NCBI RefSeq assembly: GCF_002742385.2
Contig: NZ_MJBI02000003.1
Location: forward strand, 124,001-188,000
DNA length: 64,000 bases
Source of the DNA: Macrococcoides goetzii
GTDB lineage: Bacteria; Bacillota; Bacilli; Staphylococcales; Staphylococcaceae
Reading direction: 5' to 3'
The notes under the pieces are model-generated. The model did no database searches, was not told where the DNA came from, and was given only the letters and a program-made list of their open reading frames with translations. Position 1 is the stretch's first letter. Every line of letters starts with the position of its first letter. The translations under genes were made by a program, and so were the position numbers. Below, piece after piece: positions 19,104 through 27,500 of this stretch.

Positions 19104-19214
19104 TTAAATGCCTCATTTATTATTTTAATGTAAAATGCTTTATTAATTTTCGTTTATTAATTTAATGATTTTATTATATCTTTAATATGTTATAATGAGA
19201 AACGAAATTTAATA

Positions 19215-19250
19215 AGAGGTTCCTAGCACATACCCTCTATAAAAAACTAG
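19215..19250 (+). promoter_or_regulatory. PreQ1-I riboswitch aptamer
   Basis: The sequence AGAGGTTCCTAGC, then ACCCTCTATAAAAAACTAG, matches the preQ1 class I consensus: stem P1 AGAGG/CCTCT, a C-rich loop, and the A-rich tail that folds back into an H-type pseudoknot. It precedes queC-queD-queE, the expected regulon. The final CTAG can pair with the loop CTAG. Binding of preQ1 should favour the adjacent terminator and shut off queuosine precursor synthesis. Confidence 0.95.
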
Positions 19251-19253
19251 TTT

Positions 19254-19284
19254 GACATCTTGCTAGGGGAAGGTGTCTTTTTTT
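19254..19284 (+). terminator. Terminator (expression platform) of the preQ1 riboswitch
   Basis: GACATCTT pairs with AAGGTGTC (one G-U) and is followed by seven T. The loop CTAGG can alternatively pair with aptamer bases, which gives the ligand-dependent switch. Confidence 0.88.
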
Positions 19285-19303
19285 ATTGAAAAGAGGAATG
19301 ATA

Positions 19304-19972
19304 ATGGAAAAACAATTAAACAGCAACAAAGCACTTGTCGTATTCAGTGGTGGCCAAGATAGTACAACTTGTCTATTCTGGGCGATGGAAAGATATAGTG
19401 ATGTTGAAGTTGTAACATTTAATTATGGTCAACGACATGCTCTAGAAATTGATATCGCTAAACAAATTGCAAATGAGCAAGGCATAAAACACCATATATT
19501 AGATATGTCATTGTTATCTCAGCTGTCACCTAATGCTTTAACAAATCATGATGTTGCAATCACTCATGATAATAATGTTCCGAATACGTTTGTGCCGGCA
19601 CGTAATTTATTATTTATGAGCTTTGCAGCAGCACTGGCCTATCAAATAGAAGCAAAACACATTATTACAGGTGTGTGCGAAACAGACTTCTCAGGATATC
19701 CTGACTGTCGTGATAACTTTATTAAGTCATTAAATGTAACGATAAATTTATCGATGGATGTTAACTTTGAAATTCACACACCTTTGATGTGGCTCAACAA
19801 GAAAGAAACATGGGCACTTGCTGATGCACTCGGTAAACTAGACTACGTTAGAAATAAAACGCTCACTTGTTATGAAGGGATCCCTGCAGACGGATGCGGA
19901 GAATGTCCAAGCTGTAAACTCCGTAACAAAGGACTCAATGATTATTTAAATGAAAAGGAAGTTTTATCATGA
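19304..19972 (+). CDS. queC: 7-cyano-7-deazaguanine synthase
   Basis: A 222-residue PP-loop ATPase: [14 protein letters not shown] near residue 13 binds ATP, and the C-terminal [10 protein letters not shown] carries the zinc cysteines. It converts 7-carboxy-7-deazaguanine to preQ0 using ammonia and ATP, on the way to queuosine in tRNA. The start is the ATG 7 bases after GAGG; the upstream TTG frame runs into the riboswitch terminator. It overlaps queD by four bases. Regulation is by the preQ1 riboswitch just upstream. Confidence 0.95.
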   Translation: MEKQLNSNKALVVFSGGQDSTTCLFWAMERYSDVEVVTFNYGQRHALEIDIAKQIANEQGIKHHILDMSLLSQLSPNALTNHDVAITHDNNVPNTFVPARNLLFMSFAAALAYQIEAKHIITGVCETDFSGYPDCRDNFIKSLNVTINLSMDVNFEIHTPLMWLNKKETWALADALGKLDYVRNKTLTCYEGIPADGCGECPSCKLRNKGLNDYLNEKEVLS

Positions 19973-20382
19973 TGCAACAGATATATCCTCAAGTTAACCA
20001 TACCTATGCTTTCGAATTAAATAAAGATATGAACTTTTCAGCAGCCCATTATATTCCTGACGAACGCGCTGGCGTATGCAGCAGAACGCACGGACATACG
20101 TACTTTGTCAATGTGACAATCGCTGGCAATCACTTGGATGAAATGGGATTCTTAGTGAATTTCAGAGATATTAAATCAATAATTAATGATACCTTTGATC
20201 ATACTCTAATCAATGATTTACCCGAGTTAAAAGATAAAATGCCATCAACAGAACTTGTCGCGAAAACAATATTCGATATGATTGACAATCATTTAAATAC
20301 ACTGCCACATGCACCAAAAGTATTACAAGTCTTCTTACGTGAAACACCAACAAGCTATGTTATTTATAGAGGTGTACGATGA
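19969..20382 (+). CDS. queD: 6-carboxy-5,6,7,8-tetrahydropterin synthase
   Basis: A 137-residue member of the 6-pyruvoyl-tetrahydropterin synthase family. Zinc histidines occur in FSAAHYI and in the HGHTYFVNV block, and the catalytic cysteine lies in GVCSRTHGH. It makes 6-carboxytetrahydropterin from dihydroneopterin triphosphate, the first committed queuosine step. It overlaps the stop of queC and the start of queE by four bases each, so the three are translationally coupled. Length and motifs are normal. Confidence 0.94.
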   Translation: MMQQIYPQVNHTYAFELNKDMNFSAAHYIPDERAGVCSRTHGHTYFVNVTIAGNHLDEMGFLVNFRDIKSIINDTFDHTLINDLPELKDKMPSTELVAKTIFDMIDNHLNTLPHAPKVLQVFLRETPTSYVIYRGVR

Positions 20383-21089
20383 AAATACCAGTACTCGAAA
20401 TATTTGGTCCTACGATACAAGGTGAAGGTGCAGTCATTGGTCGTAAAACAATGTTTGTAAGAACAGCTGGCTGTGACTTTAAATGTGACTGGTGTGATTC
20501 TAAATTTACATGGGATGGTAGCGCAAAAGACGACATAGAAATGCTTACAGCAGATATTATCTTTGAACGCCTGCAGCAACTCGCACCGAATAACTTTAAT
20601 CACGTAACGATTTCCGGTGGTAATCCTGCATTAATTAAAAATATTGCTACACTCGTCGAATTATTACATGCACATAATATAGAAGTTGCACTTGAAACAC
20701 AAGGGAGTAAGTTTCAGTCATGGATGACTGATATTGATCAATTGACCCTAAGTCCAAAACCGCCAAGTTCAAAGATGAAGCAGGATATGCATCAACTCGA
20801 TTTTGTCATCAATCAATTAGAATATAATAAAGTCTCGTTAAAAATAGTAATTTTTAATGATGATGACTATAAGTTTGCACAGATGATTCATCATCGTTAT
20901 CCGAATATAAAATTTTACTTACAGGTTGGTAATCCATATTTAGATGAAACTGTTAATGACCACACAGAAAAATTACTCGCTAGATATGAAGCATTAATTG
21001 ATAAAGTAATGCAGGATAATACGATGAATGATTGCTATGTTTTACCTCAACTACATACATTATTATGGAGTAATAAAAAAGGCGTTTAA
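20379..21089 (+). CDS. queE: 7-carboxy-7-deazaguanine synthase, radical SAM
   Basis: A 236-residue radical SAM enzyme. The cluster motif is CDFKCDWC (C-x3-C-x2-C) near residue 31, preceded by PTIQGEGAVIG, with the SAM-binding HVTISGGNPAL following. It rearranges 6-carboxytetrahydropterin to 7-carboxy-7-deazaguanine. It ends the riboswitch-controlled operon. A queF reductase, needed to make preQ1, is not in this operon and must lie elsewhere. The last codons form the left arm of a hairpin. Confidence 0.93.
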   Translation: MKIPVLEIFGPTIQGEGAVIGRKTMFVRTAGCDFKCDWCDSKFTWDGSAKDDIEMLTADIIFERLQQLAPNNFNHVTISGGNPALIKNIATLVELLHAHNIEVALETQGSKFQSWMTDIDQLTLSPKPPSSKMKQDMHQLDFVINQLEYNKVSLKIVIFNDDDYKFAQMIHHRYPNIKFYLQVGNPYLDETVNDHTEKLLARYEALIDKVMQDNTMNDCYVLPQLHTLLWSNKKGV

Positions 21090-21108
21090 TCTATGCATTA
21101 AACGCCTT
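21079..21108. terminator. Hairpin at the end of queE
   Basis: AAGGCGTTTAAT pairs with ATTAAACGCCTT around a 6-base loop. The T run is strong on the minus strand but weak on the plus strand, so it may be only a partial terminator or an RNA 3' end stabiliser for queE. Confidence 0.55.
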
Positions 21109-21150
21109 ACTTGTTATAATTCTTTTATGTGGCTAAAAAAGGAGGTAGAA

Positions 21151-21756
21151 ATGATGGAAAAAGTAATATTACTCAATATTTTCATTACATGCACCTTATT
21201 TCTATACTTCTATAAAAAAGAATTAAAAAATTCCTATATACCACTCATATTTAGCAGTTTGCTTGTAACGCTCATCAACTATCCTGTCATTGGAACAAGT
21301 AACTTTATATCAAAGACAGTTGTATTATTTGTAATGGTGACAAGCATCGTTCATATTTATTTAAGATATTATCATTATGAACATTATCATATTTATATTC
21401 ATAATCGTTTCATACATTTTATATTTGCGATAGTATTTAATATATCTATACCATTTATCTTGATAACATCACCACAATCTATCTATCAATCTAGTGCATA
21501 TTTAAGTGTGTCAGTTTTTATACTTGGTTTAATTCTGTATCAGCTTTCAGAAATCGATCGTCCTGTACGCTGGTTCCAAATCGATCGTATGAATACATAT
21601 CGTTATATTAAACACCCTAAACAATTAGGTGAGATATTTTTTGCAATAAGTTATTGCTTACTCACGCTATTTCTACCTTATAGTTTCATCTATATTATTA
21701 CCGGTATAACATACATATTCTATATAAAGAAAACATGCCTATTCAAGGAAACCTAA
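21151..21756 (+). CDS. Integral membrane protein with ICMT-like C-terminal motif (unknown)
   Basis: A 201-residue protein with about six hydrophobic segments. Near the C-terminus, YRYIKHPKQLGEIFF resembles the R-H-P-x-x-x-G-E core of the isoprenylcysteine/phospholipid methyltransferase superfamily, so a membrane methyltransferase is possible, but the match is short. AAAGGAGGT sits just before the paired ATGs and sets this start; a longer frame reads back into queE. It lies 60 bases after queE and may be read through from that operon. I do not recognise an orthologue by name. Confidence 0.55.
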   Translation: MMEKVILLNIFITCTLFLYFYKKELKNSYIPLIFSSLLVTLINYPVIGTSNFISKTVVLFVMVTSIVHIYLRYYHYEHYHIYIHNRFIHFIFAIVFNISIPFILITSPQSIYQSSAYLSVSVFILGLILYQLSEIDRPVRWFQIDRMNTYRYIKHPKQLGEIFFAISYCLLTLFLPYSFIYIITGITYIFYIKKTCLFKET

Positions 21757-21773
21757 ATAAATTGCATATAAAT

Positions 21774-21798
21774 GTTTATACAATTTTCGTAAGGGTAT
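21774..21798 (+). promoter_or_regulatory. SigmaB-type promoter for the GlsB/YeaQ-like gene
   Basis: GTTTAT and GGGTAT are 13 bases apart, close to the SigmaB consensus GTTTAA-N12-15-GGGTAT. The gene product belongs to a general-stress membrane family, which supports the call. Expected transcript start near 21805. Confidence 0.7.
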
Positions 21799-21864
21799 TA
21801 ACTACTATAAGCAAAAGCTTATTATGTTTTTATTCTATACTTAAATTATTAGGAGGTTTATCAT

Positions 21865-22119
21865 ATGGGCTTAATTATTATGTTAATTGTCGGTGGACTT
21901 GTAGGTTGGGTTGCCGGAATGATTATGGGAACTGATATCCCAGGTGGAAAAATTGGTAACATTATCGCAGGTTTACTTGGCGCATGGATTGGTGGACAAC
22001 TTATCCCTGGTTTCGGACCTGAGTTCGGTGGCGTTTATATTATTCCAGCATTAGTTGGTACAGTATTATTAATCGCTATCCTGTCTATCATTTTACAAAT
22101 GATGCACAAACGTCGTTAA
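21865..22119 (+). CDS. GlsB/YeaQ/YmgE family stress membrane protein
   Basis: An 84-residue, very glycine-rich protein with three hydrophobic segments and the family pattern GLVGWVAGMIMG, then GNIIAGLLGAWIGGQL. Members (transglycosylase-associated or GlsB proteins) are general-stress proteins of unknown mechanism in the cytoplasmic membrane. AGGAGG precedes the ATG. A SigmaB-like promoter lies about 70 bases upstream and a strong terminator follows, so the gene is probably monocistronic and stress-induced. Confidence 0.88.
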   Translation: MGLIIMLIVGGLVGWVAGMIMGTDIPGGKIGNIIAGLLGAWIGGQLIPGFGPEFGGVYIIPALVGTVLLIAILSIILQMMHKRR

Positions 22120-22121
22120 TT

Positions 22122-22147
22122 AAAAAAAGCCCATTTGGGCTTTTTTT
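22122..22147. terminator. Bidirectional terminator between GlsB-like and YwiC-like genes
   Basis: AAAAAAAGCCC / GGGCTTTTTTT perfect hairpin with a 4-base loop between converging genes. Confidence 0.9.
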
Positions 22148-22152
22148 ATGCA

Positions 22153-22881
22153 TTAATTTAAATATTGTGTGATAAAGATTCCAACAAAGACAGTTATAAA
22201 TACTGCATTCGCAATTTCTACAATCCCGATCTTCATTGGTTTCATCTGTTTACCATAAAACGCGACTGCTCTCATCAAACTTGGAATAAATGCGACACCT
22301 ATTAGTGGATGTACAATAAATGCAAGTATTAGCCCTATTAAATGATAACTATATGAAATATATTTATATTTAATATTTTTCTTCTCTCGAATCATCGTCT
22401 TCACATAAAATGTTGTTCCTACAAAATAAAGAAAACTAATCAAAAAGATATAAATCATCTTTGTATCAAATTGCCCTTCTCCGATAAAGTATGATAGTAA
22501 TCCCGCAATCGAAAAAATTGTAATTGCACTAAAGTCATTGAGTAGATGACGTTCATTACGTTTTGAAGCAAAATATAAGTTGATCGCTCCAAACGGAAGC
22601 ATTGCTGCAAAAAATAATAATATACGGTAATCATATAAAACAACTGGAATAAGCAATACAATAGCAATCGTCAAAAATAATAGACTTCCTTTAATATAGG
22701 CAAAATTTTTCTTACGCTGTTTGACATAAAATAATACATTATCGATAAAGAAGAAGATCATAAACCAGGCAGCAAAAAATAATAATTGATACACATTAAA
22801 TTGACTTGCAAACATTCCGAACAATACCGGCATAATAATCATTGCCCATGCACCGTGTTGATTTGGCTTTTTAAATTTCAT
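22153..22881 (-). CDS. YwiC-like family membrane protein
   Basis: About 243 residues with eight or nine hydrophobic segments. The N-terminal KKPNQHGAWAMIIMPVLFG is the hallmark of the YwiC-like family, recalling the start of the UbiA-like prenyltransferase fold. Function is unknown; in some bacteria such genes lie by nitrate or anaerobic respiration genes, which is not the case here. Start chosen at the ATG with GAGG eight bases upstream; an adjacent ATG and a GTG are alternatives. It ends at a shared terminator. Confidence 0.75.
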   Translation of the reverse strand: MKFKKPNQHGAWAMIIMPVLFGMFASQFNVYQLLFFAAWFMIFFFIDNVLFYVKQRKKNFAYIKGSLLFLTIAIVLLIPVVLYDYRILLFFAAMLPFGAINLYFASKRNERHLLNDFSAITIFSIAGLLSYFIGEGQFDTKMIYIFLISFLYFVGTTFYVKTMIREKKNIKYKYISYSYHLIGLILAFIVHPLIGVAFIPSLMRAVAFYGKQMKPMKIGIVEIANAVFITVFVGIFITQYLN

Positions 22882-22924
22882 CATTATCACCTCAACACCT
22901 ATTGTACTAAAAGATGTATATAAA

Positions 22925-22970
22925 ATACCTCTTTAAATATATCAATTTAATGACGATATTTAAGAGGTAT
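22925..22970 (-). terminator. Terminator of aldo/keto reductase gene
   Basis: ATACCTCTTTAAATAT pairs with ATATTTAAGAGGTAT (one bulge) around a loop of about 15 bases; the T run is weak. Confidence 0.5.
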
Positions 22971-22995
22971 GAAAAATATGAATAAACATTAGCAA

Positions 22996-23832
22996 TTATT
23001 TCAAATCTCCCATATTCACTACATCAGGATCTTTAAACTGTCTTTCATTCTTGTTTAGTGTGTCAATTGCTTGTATATCCGCTTCATTTAATTCGAAATC
23101 AAAAATATCATAATTCTCTGCTATTCTTTCAGGATTCCTGGATTTAGGAATAACGATACGACCACTATCAATATGCCAACGTAAAATAATTTGAGGCACA
23201 GTTTTGTTATATTGTTCTGCGATACTTTGTAACACTTCGTTATTAAACAGATCGCCACCTCGCATTAACGGACTCCATGCAGTCACTAAAATATCCTGCG
23301 CCTTACAATACGCTTGTAAATCTTTCTGATTAAATATCGGATGATATTCTATTTGATTGACTACAGGTTTAACTTTAGCTACTGCTAGTAATTTTTCCAG
23401 GTGATGTTGTTTAAAGTTCGCAACCCCTAAAGATTTTATCTTACCTTCAGCGTATAACGCTTCCATCGCCTGATAACTTTCGATAAATAGATCATTATCC
23501 GGACATGGCCAATGTATTAAATATAAATCGATATAATCAAGTCCTAACTTCTCTAAAGAATCATTGAACGCTTTCTTAGTATTCTCATAGCCTTGATCAT
23601 CATTCCAGAGTTTAGTTGTCACAAATAAAGATTCACGCGGTACACCACTACTTTTCAATGCTTTACCAAGAGACGCTTCATTAAAATAAAAGTGTGCTGT
23701 ATCAAATGCTCGGTACCCTGCTTTGATTGCAGCGTCAACTGCATCCTGCATCTCTTCATCCGTTATTTTGTATACACCTAGCCCTAACATTGGCATTTCA
23801 ATACCATTGTTTAATGTCACAGTCTTTGTCAT
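22996..23832 (-). CDS. Aldo/keto reductase
   Basis: A 278-residue NADPH-dependent aldo/keto reductase. It has MPMLGLGVYK, GYRAFDTAHFYFNEASLG with the catalytic aspartate and tyrosine, VTTKLW with the lysine, LIHWPCPDN with the histidine, and the nucleotide-binding VIPKSRNPERI. It belongs to the YvgN/DkgA-like branch, which reduces methylglyoxal and other aldehydes. Start at the ATG after AAAGGAG; the upstream extension has no ribosome binding site. It is monocistronic and faces away from the AIM24 gene. Physiological substrate unknown. Confidence 0.88.
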   Translation of the reverse strand: MTKTVTLNNGIEMPMLGLGVYKITDEEMQDAVDAAIKAGYRAFDTAHFYFNEASLGKALKSSGVPRESLFVTTKLWNDDQGYENTKKAFNDSLEKLGLDYIDLYLIHWPCPDNDLFIESYQAMEALYAEGKIKSLGVANFKQHHLEKLLAVAKVKPVVNQIEYHPIFNQKDLQAYCKAQDILVTAWSPLMRGGDLFNNEVLQSIAEQYNKTVPQIILRWHIDSGRIVIPKSRNPERIAENYDIFDFELNEADIQAIDTLNKNERQFKDPDVVNMGDLK

Positions 23833-23960
23833 AAGATTCACTCCTTTACTTAATAGTACGACTAACATATTATTTATTCAAAAGTTATGGGTTTATATAA
23901 GCGAAGAAATCAATTGTTTTGTATAATGAAAGTGAAATAATATAATTGGAGGCGACTATT

Positions 23961-24746
23961 GTGAATAACCACGAAATTGATTACAAGATTTACGGCGATG
24001 ATATGCAATATGTAGAAATCGAATTAGATCCGAACGAAACTGTCGTTTCAGAAGCTGGATCAATGATGATGATTAATCCATCGATTGAAATGCAAACTAT
24101 CTTTGGTGATGGTTCTTCATCAGGTGGCAGTGGATTTATGGATAAATTATTTGCGGCAGGTAAACGAACGTTAACTGGTGAAAGTTTATTTATGACAACA
24201 TTTACGAACCGGGGACACGGCAAAGAACATGTATATTTTGCAGCGCCATATCCAGGTAAAATCATACCTATAGATTTATCTGAAGTAGATGGGGAATTTA
24301 TTTGTCAAAAAGATGCGTTCTTAGCGGCAGCTCAAGGTGTAAGCGTTGGAATCGCATTCCAAAAAAGATTAGGTGTAGGATTCTTCGGTGGTGAAGGTTT
24401 TATTATGCAACGCTTGCAAGGTGACGGTATGGCGTTTATTCATGCAGGTGGGGCAATCATGCGTAAGAATTTACAACCTGGGGAAGTATTACTTGTCGAT
24501 ACAGGATGTCTTGTAGGTATGTCTAAAGATGTTGATTATGATATTCAAACAGTTCCTGGACTTAAAACAAAATTATTTGGTGGCGAAGGTATCTTCTTAG
24601 CAAGACTTCAAGGCCCAGGTACAGTGTATATTCAATCTTTACCATTCTCTAGATTTGCATCAAGAATCTTCGCTGCAGCACCAGTGACAGGTAAACAAAC
24701 AGGTGAAAGCGGTATTGGTGGTATATTCGATATGTTTAGTGATTAA
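23961..24746 (+). CDS. AIM24/TIGR00266 family protein
   Basis: A 261-residue beta-rich protein of the TIGR00266 (AIM24) family. Typical stretches are NETVVSEAGSMMMI, GGEGFIMQRLQGDGMAFIHAGG and GGEGIFLARLQGPGTVYIQSLPF, the last two showing the internal repeat of the fold. The start is a GTG eight bases after GGAGG; an upstream TTG overlaps that site. Function in bacteria is unknown; a scaffold or membrane-stress role has been suggested for relatives. Terminator follows. Confidence is in the family only. Confidence 0.85.
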   Translation: MNNHEIDYKIYGDDMQYVEIELDPNETVVSEAGSMMMINPSIEMQTIFGDGSSSGGSGFMDKLFAAGKRTLTGESLFMTTFTNRGHGKEHVYFAAPYPGKIIPIDLSEVDGEFICQKDAFLAAAQGVSVGIAFQKRLGVGFFGGEGFIMQRLQGDGMAFIHAGGAIMRKNLQPGEVLLVDTGCLVGMSKDVDYDIQTVPGLKTKLFGGEGIFLARLQGPGTVYIQSLPFSRFASRIFAAAPVTGKQTGESGIGGIFDMFSD

Positions 24747-24766
24747 TTGATGAATTATAATATTTG

Positions 24767-24800
24767 AAAAAGCATCCCTTGGTTGAGGGATGCTTTTTTG
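24767..24800 (+). terminator. Terminator of AIM24-family gene
   Basis: AAAAAGCATCCCT / AGGGATGCTTTTT hairpin with T run. Confidence 0.9.
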
Positions 24801-24881
24801 GATGGTAAAACTTAAGTTAGTTATTATTTGCTTTATTGAAAGAAATGATATTACATTGCTTTCTTCATAAAACACCCTCGT

Positions 24882-25592
24882 CTATCGCTTCGGTGTATAT
24901 CCTAACATATCAAACAGTTCATTTTTCTCGCTATCCGTTAAATCTTTCCACTGCCCTAACTTCAAGTCATCAACTAGTATATTCATCACACGTAGTCGAC
25001 GTAACTGCTTTACTTCATATCCTAACGCTTCACACATACGTCGAATCTGTCTGTTAAGTCCTTGCGTGAGTATAATTTTAAAGGTCTTAGCATTCACTTT
25101 TGTAACAACAGCAGGTAAAGTTACTGTGTCTAAAATTTCAACACCTTCAGACATTTGCTTAATAAAGTCCGCTGTTATAGGCTTATCTACTGTCACAATA
25201 TATTCTTTTTCGTGTTTCCCTTCTTTACGCAGAATTTCATTAACAATATCTCCGTCATTCGTCAGTAATATTAAACCTTCACTATCCTTATCTAAACGCC
25301 CAATATGAAATATACGTTCAGCGTGTCCAACGAAATCCACAATATTGCCTTTTATATGACGTTCTGTTGTAGATGTAATACCACGTGGTTTATTGAGTTT
25401 AATATAAACATAGCCCTTATCAGTATTTAAAGTCACTACTTTATTATCAACTTCAACAACATCACTTTCTGAAACTTTGCTACCAAGTTCAGCTTTCACA
25501 CCGTTTATCTTAATGCGTCCCGCTTCAATCCATTTATCCGCACCACGTCTCGAACAAATGCCTGCTTCAGATAAAAATTTATTGATTCTCAT
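24882..25592 (-). CDS. rRNA pseudouridine synthase, RsuA/RluB/RluF family
   Basis: About 236 residues. An N-terminal S4 RNA-binding domain (RINKFLSEAGICSRRGADKWI) is followed by the catalytic core with the aspartate in IGRLDKDSEGLILLTNDG, and QGLNRQIRRMCEALGY near the C-terminus. It isomerises a uridine in ribosomal RNA; the motif KDSEGL resembles RluF, which modifies position 2604 of 23S rRNA in E. coli, but the target here is inferred. Start at the ATG pair after GGAGG. It precedes a DUF3817 gene on the same strand, separated by 44 bases. Confidence 0.87.
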   Translation of the reverse strand: MRINKFLSEAGICSRRGADKWIEAGRIKINGVKAELGSKVSESDVVEVDNKVVTLNTDKGYVYIKLNKPRGITSTTERHIKGNIVDFVGHAERIFHIGRLDKDSEGLILLTNDGDIVNEILRKEGKHEKEYIVTVDKPITADFIKQMSEGVEILDTVTLPAVVTKVNAKTFKIILTQGLNRQIRRMCEALGYEVKQLRRLRVMNILVDDLKLGQWKDLTDSEKNELFDMLGYTPKR

Positions 25593-25636
25593 CATAAATG
25601 CCTCCAAAAAAAGAAAGAGCATTTCAGCTCTTATCT

Positions 25637-25936
25637 TTAATAGTATTTAGAACGTACAAAATAGTGATCATATATAAATGTACCAAAAGGTATAAATGCG
25701 ACAATAAAACCTGCAAGTGGCCATTTAAAATTCCACTTCACCTTAATCGTCATCAACACTAAAGTCACAATATAGATCGTAAATAAAAATCCATGAATTG
25801 ATCCTACTACTGTCACTACTTCAGGTTTACCAGCCATATATTTTAATGGCATTGCAATCCCCATTAACAATAGTAGTGATCCACCTTCTAAAAATCCAAA
25901 AAATCGAAATACACTTTTTAATGTTTGATTATTCAT
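25637..25936 (-). CDS. DUF3817 membrane protein
   Basis: A 99-residue protein with three hydrophobic segments and the DUF3817 pattern FFGFLEGGSLLLLMGIAMPLKY, then GSIHGFLFTIYI and PFGTFIYDHY. Function unknown. It overlaps the end of the CorC-type exporter gene by eight bases, so it is translated from the same message. GAGG stands nine bases upstream of the ATG. Size is usual for the family. Confidence 0.82.
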   Translation of the reverse strand: MNNQTLKSVFRFFGFLEGGSLLLLMGIAMPLKYMAGKPEVVTVVGSIHGFLFTIYIVTLVLMTIKVKWNFKWPLAGFIVAFIPFGTFIYDHYFVRSKYY

Positions 25937-27275
25937 CTATAACGTCCTCATCTACTTCTGTTACTGAACGAGATGCATTAAATTCTTTGTGTAATGCAAC
26001 AGATTTAATCTGATGGTTTTCAGCATCCAATACAACCCATTTATCATATTTAGTATCAACATAATCATCTTTATCGATATCTGGATTTTGAGCCTGCATC
26101 CACCCACCAATCGTATCAATATCTTCTGAATCTTCAAAAACGATGCCAAATTTCTCTTCGATATCATCTAATAATACACGACCATTTATCTGATAAGTGT
26201 TGTCACCAGTTTTGATAATATCATTGACCTCATCTTCGTCAAACTCATCACGAATTTCACCAACGATTTCTTCTAAAATATCTTCCATCGTCAAGATACC
26301 AGCTGTTCCACCATATTCATCAATCACTAATGCGATATGTACACGCTCGCGCTGCATCTTAATCAGTGCATCACTAATACGCGTTACTTCATGAATCAGC
26401 GGCAGGTCATGAATATGATCTTTAATACGTACAGGATCCCCTGAAGCATATTTCGTTAAAAATTCTTTCACGTTAATAAACCCGATAATATGGTCTTTAT
26501 CACCATCTTCTGAAATTGGATAACGTGTAAATTGATGTTCATTAATAACTTCTAATAATTCATCAATATTAAATGGTTGTGTTAACGTAATCATTTGTGT
26601 ACGTGGTACCATAATATCTTTTGCTAAACGTTCATCAAAGCTGAAGATATTTTGCATATACGCAAGTTCAGTATGATTGATTTCTCCACTTTGATAACTT
26701 TGCGTCATAATTATCTTTAACTCTTCTTCACTCATTGCCTGATCATGATCAGCAGGCTGAACACCAAAGATGCGTAAGATTAAACGCGCAGTTCCATTCA
26801 TTGACCAAATAAGTGGCTTCATAATAAAACCAAAGAAATACAATGGACGCGCAAATGCTAATGTCATTTTCTCAGCATATTGAATCGCTAAAGTTTTCGG
26901 TGCTAGCTCTCCGATAACAACATGTATAAACGTAACGATAAAGAAACTTAAAAATACAGTAATCGGCTTACTCATATCAGTTGGAATGTGTAACAAATGA
27001 AGCACCGGGTGAATTAAAGATTCGAATGTCGATTCTCCAATCCAACCTAAACCTAATGCTGTTACTGTAATCCCTAATTGACATGCAGATAAATAGTAAT
27101 CTAAATGATGGACCATATGCTGTACAATTTTAGCAGCACTATTCCCTTCACTAACAAGTTGATCTATACGTGACGTTCGAACCTTTACTAAACTAAATTC
27201 TGATCCAACGAATAAAGCAGTAAGTAATATTAATAAAGCAAATAATAATAAATTTGATATGGTATGTATGTCCAA
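25929..27275 (-). CDS. CNNM/CorC (HlyC) family membrane protein with CBS pair, MpfA-like
   Basis: 448 residues: a CNNM transmembrane domain (about 1-195, including [16 protein letters not shown] and [16 protein letters not shown]), paired CBS domains (about 205-330, with [27 protein letters not shown]), and a C-terminal CorC/HlyC transporter-associated domain. Relatives such as MpfA in S. aureus and YhdP in Bacillus are tied to magnesium tolerance and probably export Mg2+. The old hemolysin name is not functional evidence. The start is TTG, whose weak site AGGGA is buried in a small hairpin. A 150-base structured leader precedes it. Confidence 0.88.
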   Translation of the reverse strand: MDIHTISNLLLFALLILLTALFVGSEFSLVKVRTSRIDQLVSEGNSAAKIVQHMVHHLDYYLSACQLGITVTALGLGWIGESTFESLIHPVLHLLHIPTDMSKPITVFLSFFIVTFIHVVIGELAPKTLAIQYAEKMTLAFARPLYFFGFIMKPLIWSMNGTARLILRIFGVQPADHDQAMSEEELKIIMTQSYQSGEINHTELAYMQNIFSFDERLAKDIMVPRTQMITLTQPFNIDELLEVINEHQFTRYPISEDGDKDHIIGFINVKEFLTKYASGDPVRIKDHIHDLPLIHEVTRISDALIKMQRERVHIALVIDEYGGTAGILTMEDILEEIVGEIRDEFDEDEVNDIIKTGDNTYQINGRVLLDDIEEKFGIVFEDSEDIDTIGGWMQAQNPDIDKDDYVDTKYDKWVVLDAENHQIKSVALHKEFNASRSVTEVDEDVIDE

Positions 27276-27430
27276 TTAATTCCCTATGACTAGGGATTCA
27301 CCTCCGGTTTTTGTTTAGTGACTACTGAAGTCACAAATGTTTGTTTGATATTTTTTAAAAGATTAAAAGGAATGAAGTTAGTATCAAGCTGTAAATTTAT
27401 GGCCTTCCCAATAGTAGTCACCTCCTGAGA
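27273..27430 (-). promoter_or_regulatory. Structured leader of the CorC-type exporter gene, candidate cis-regulator
   Basis: On the minus strand a near-perfect Shine-Dalgarno AGGAGGTGA (27418-27426) opens a 43-codon frame that starts with GTG at 27421 and stops at 27290, fourteen bases before the exporter's TTG. GTGACTACT (27413-27421) can pair with AGTAGTCAC (27318-27326). The latter can instead pair locally with GTGACT (27329-27334). TCCCTA-GTCA-TAGGGA (27281-27296) hides the exporter's ribosome binding site. Competing pairings suggest control of translation; no known riboswitch family is recognised. Confidence 0.5.
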
Positions 27431-27461
27431 TAAAATTGAAAGACTAGGGTTATTTTAACAC

Positions 27462-27493
27462 AAAAATACTCCTTTGTGTGAGAAAGGAGTATT
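27462..27493 (-). terminator. Terminator of the alpha/beta hydrolase gene
   Basis: AATACTCCTTT / AAAGGAGTATT, 11 base pairs with a 7-base loop, followed by T run on the minus strand. Confidence 0.85.
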
Positions 27494-27500
27494 ACAATCC

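Noticed and set aside
25929-27275. Naming the CNNM/CorC gene a hemolysin
   Set aside because: The label is historical; domains (CNNM, CBS pair, CorC-HlyC) indicate a metal-transport role and no toxin feature is present.
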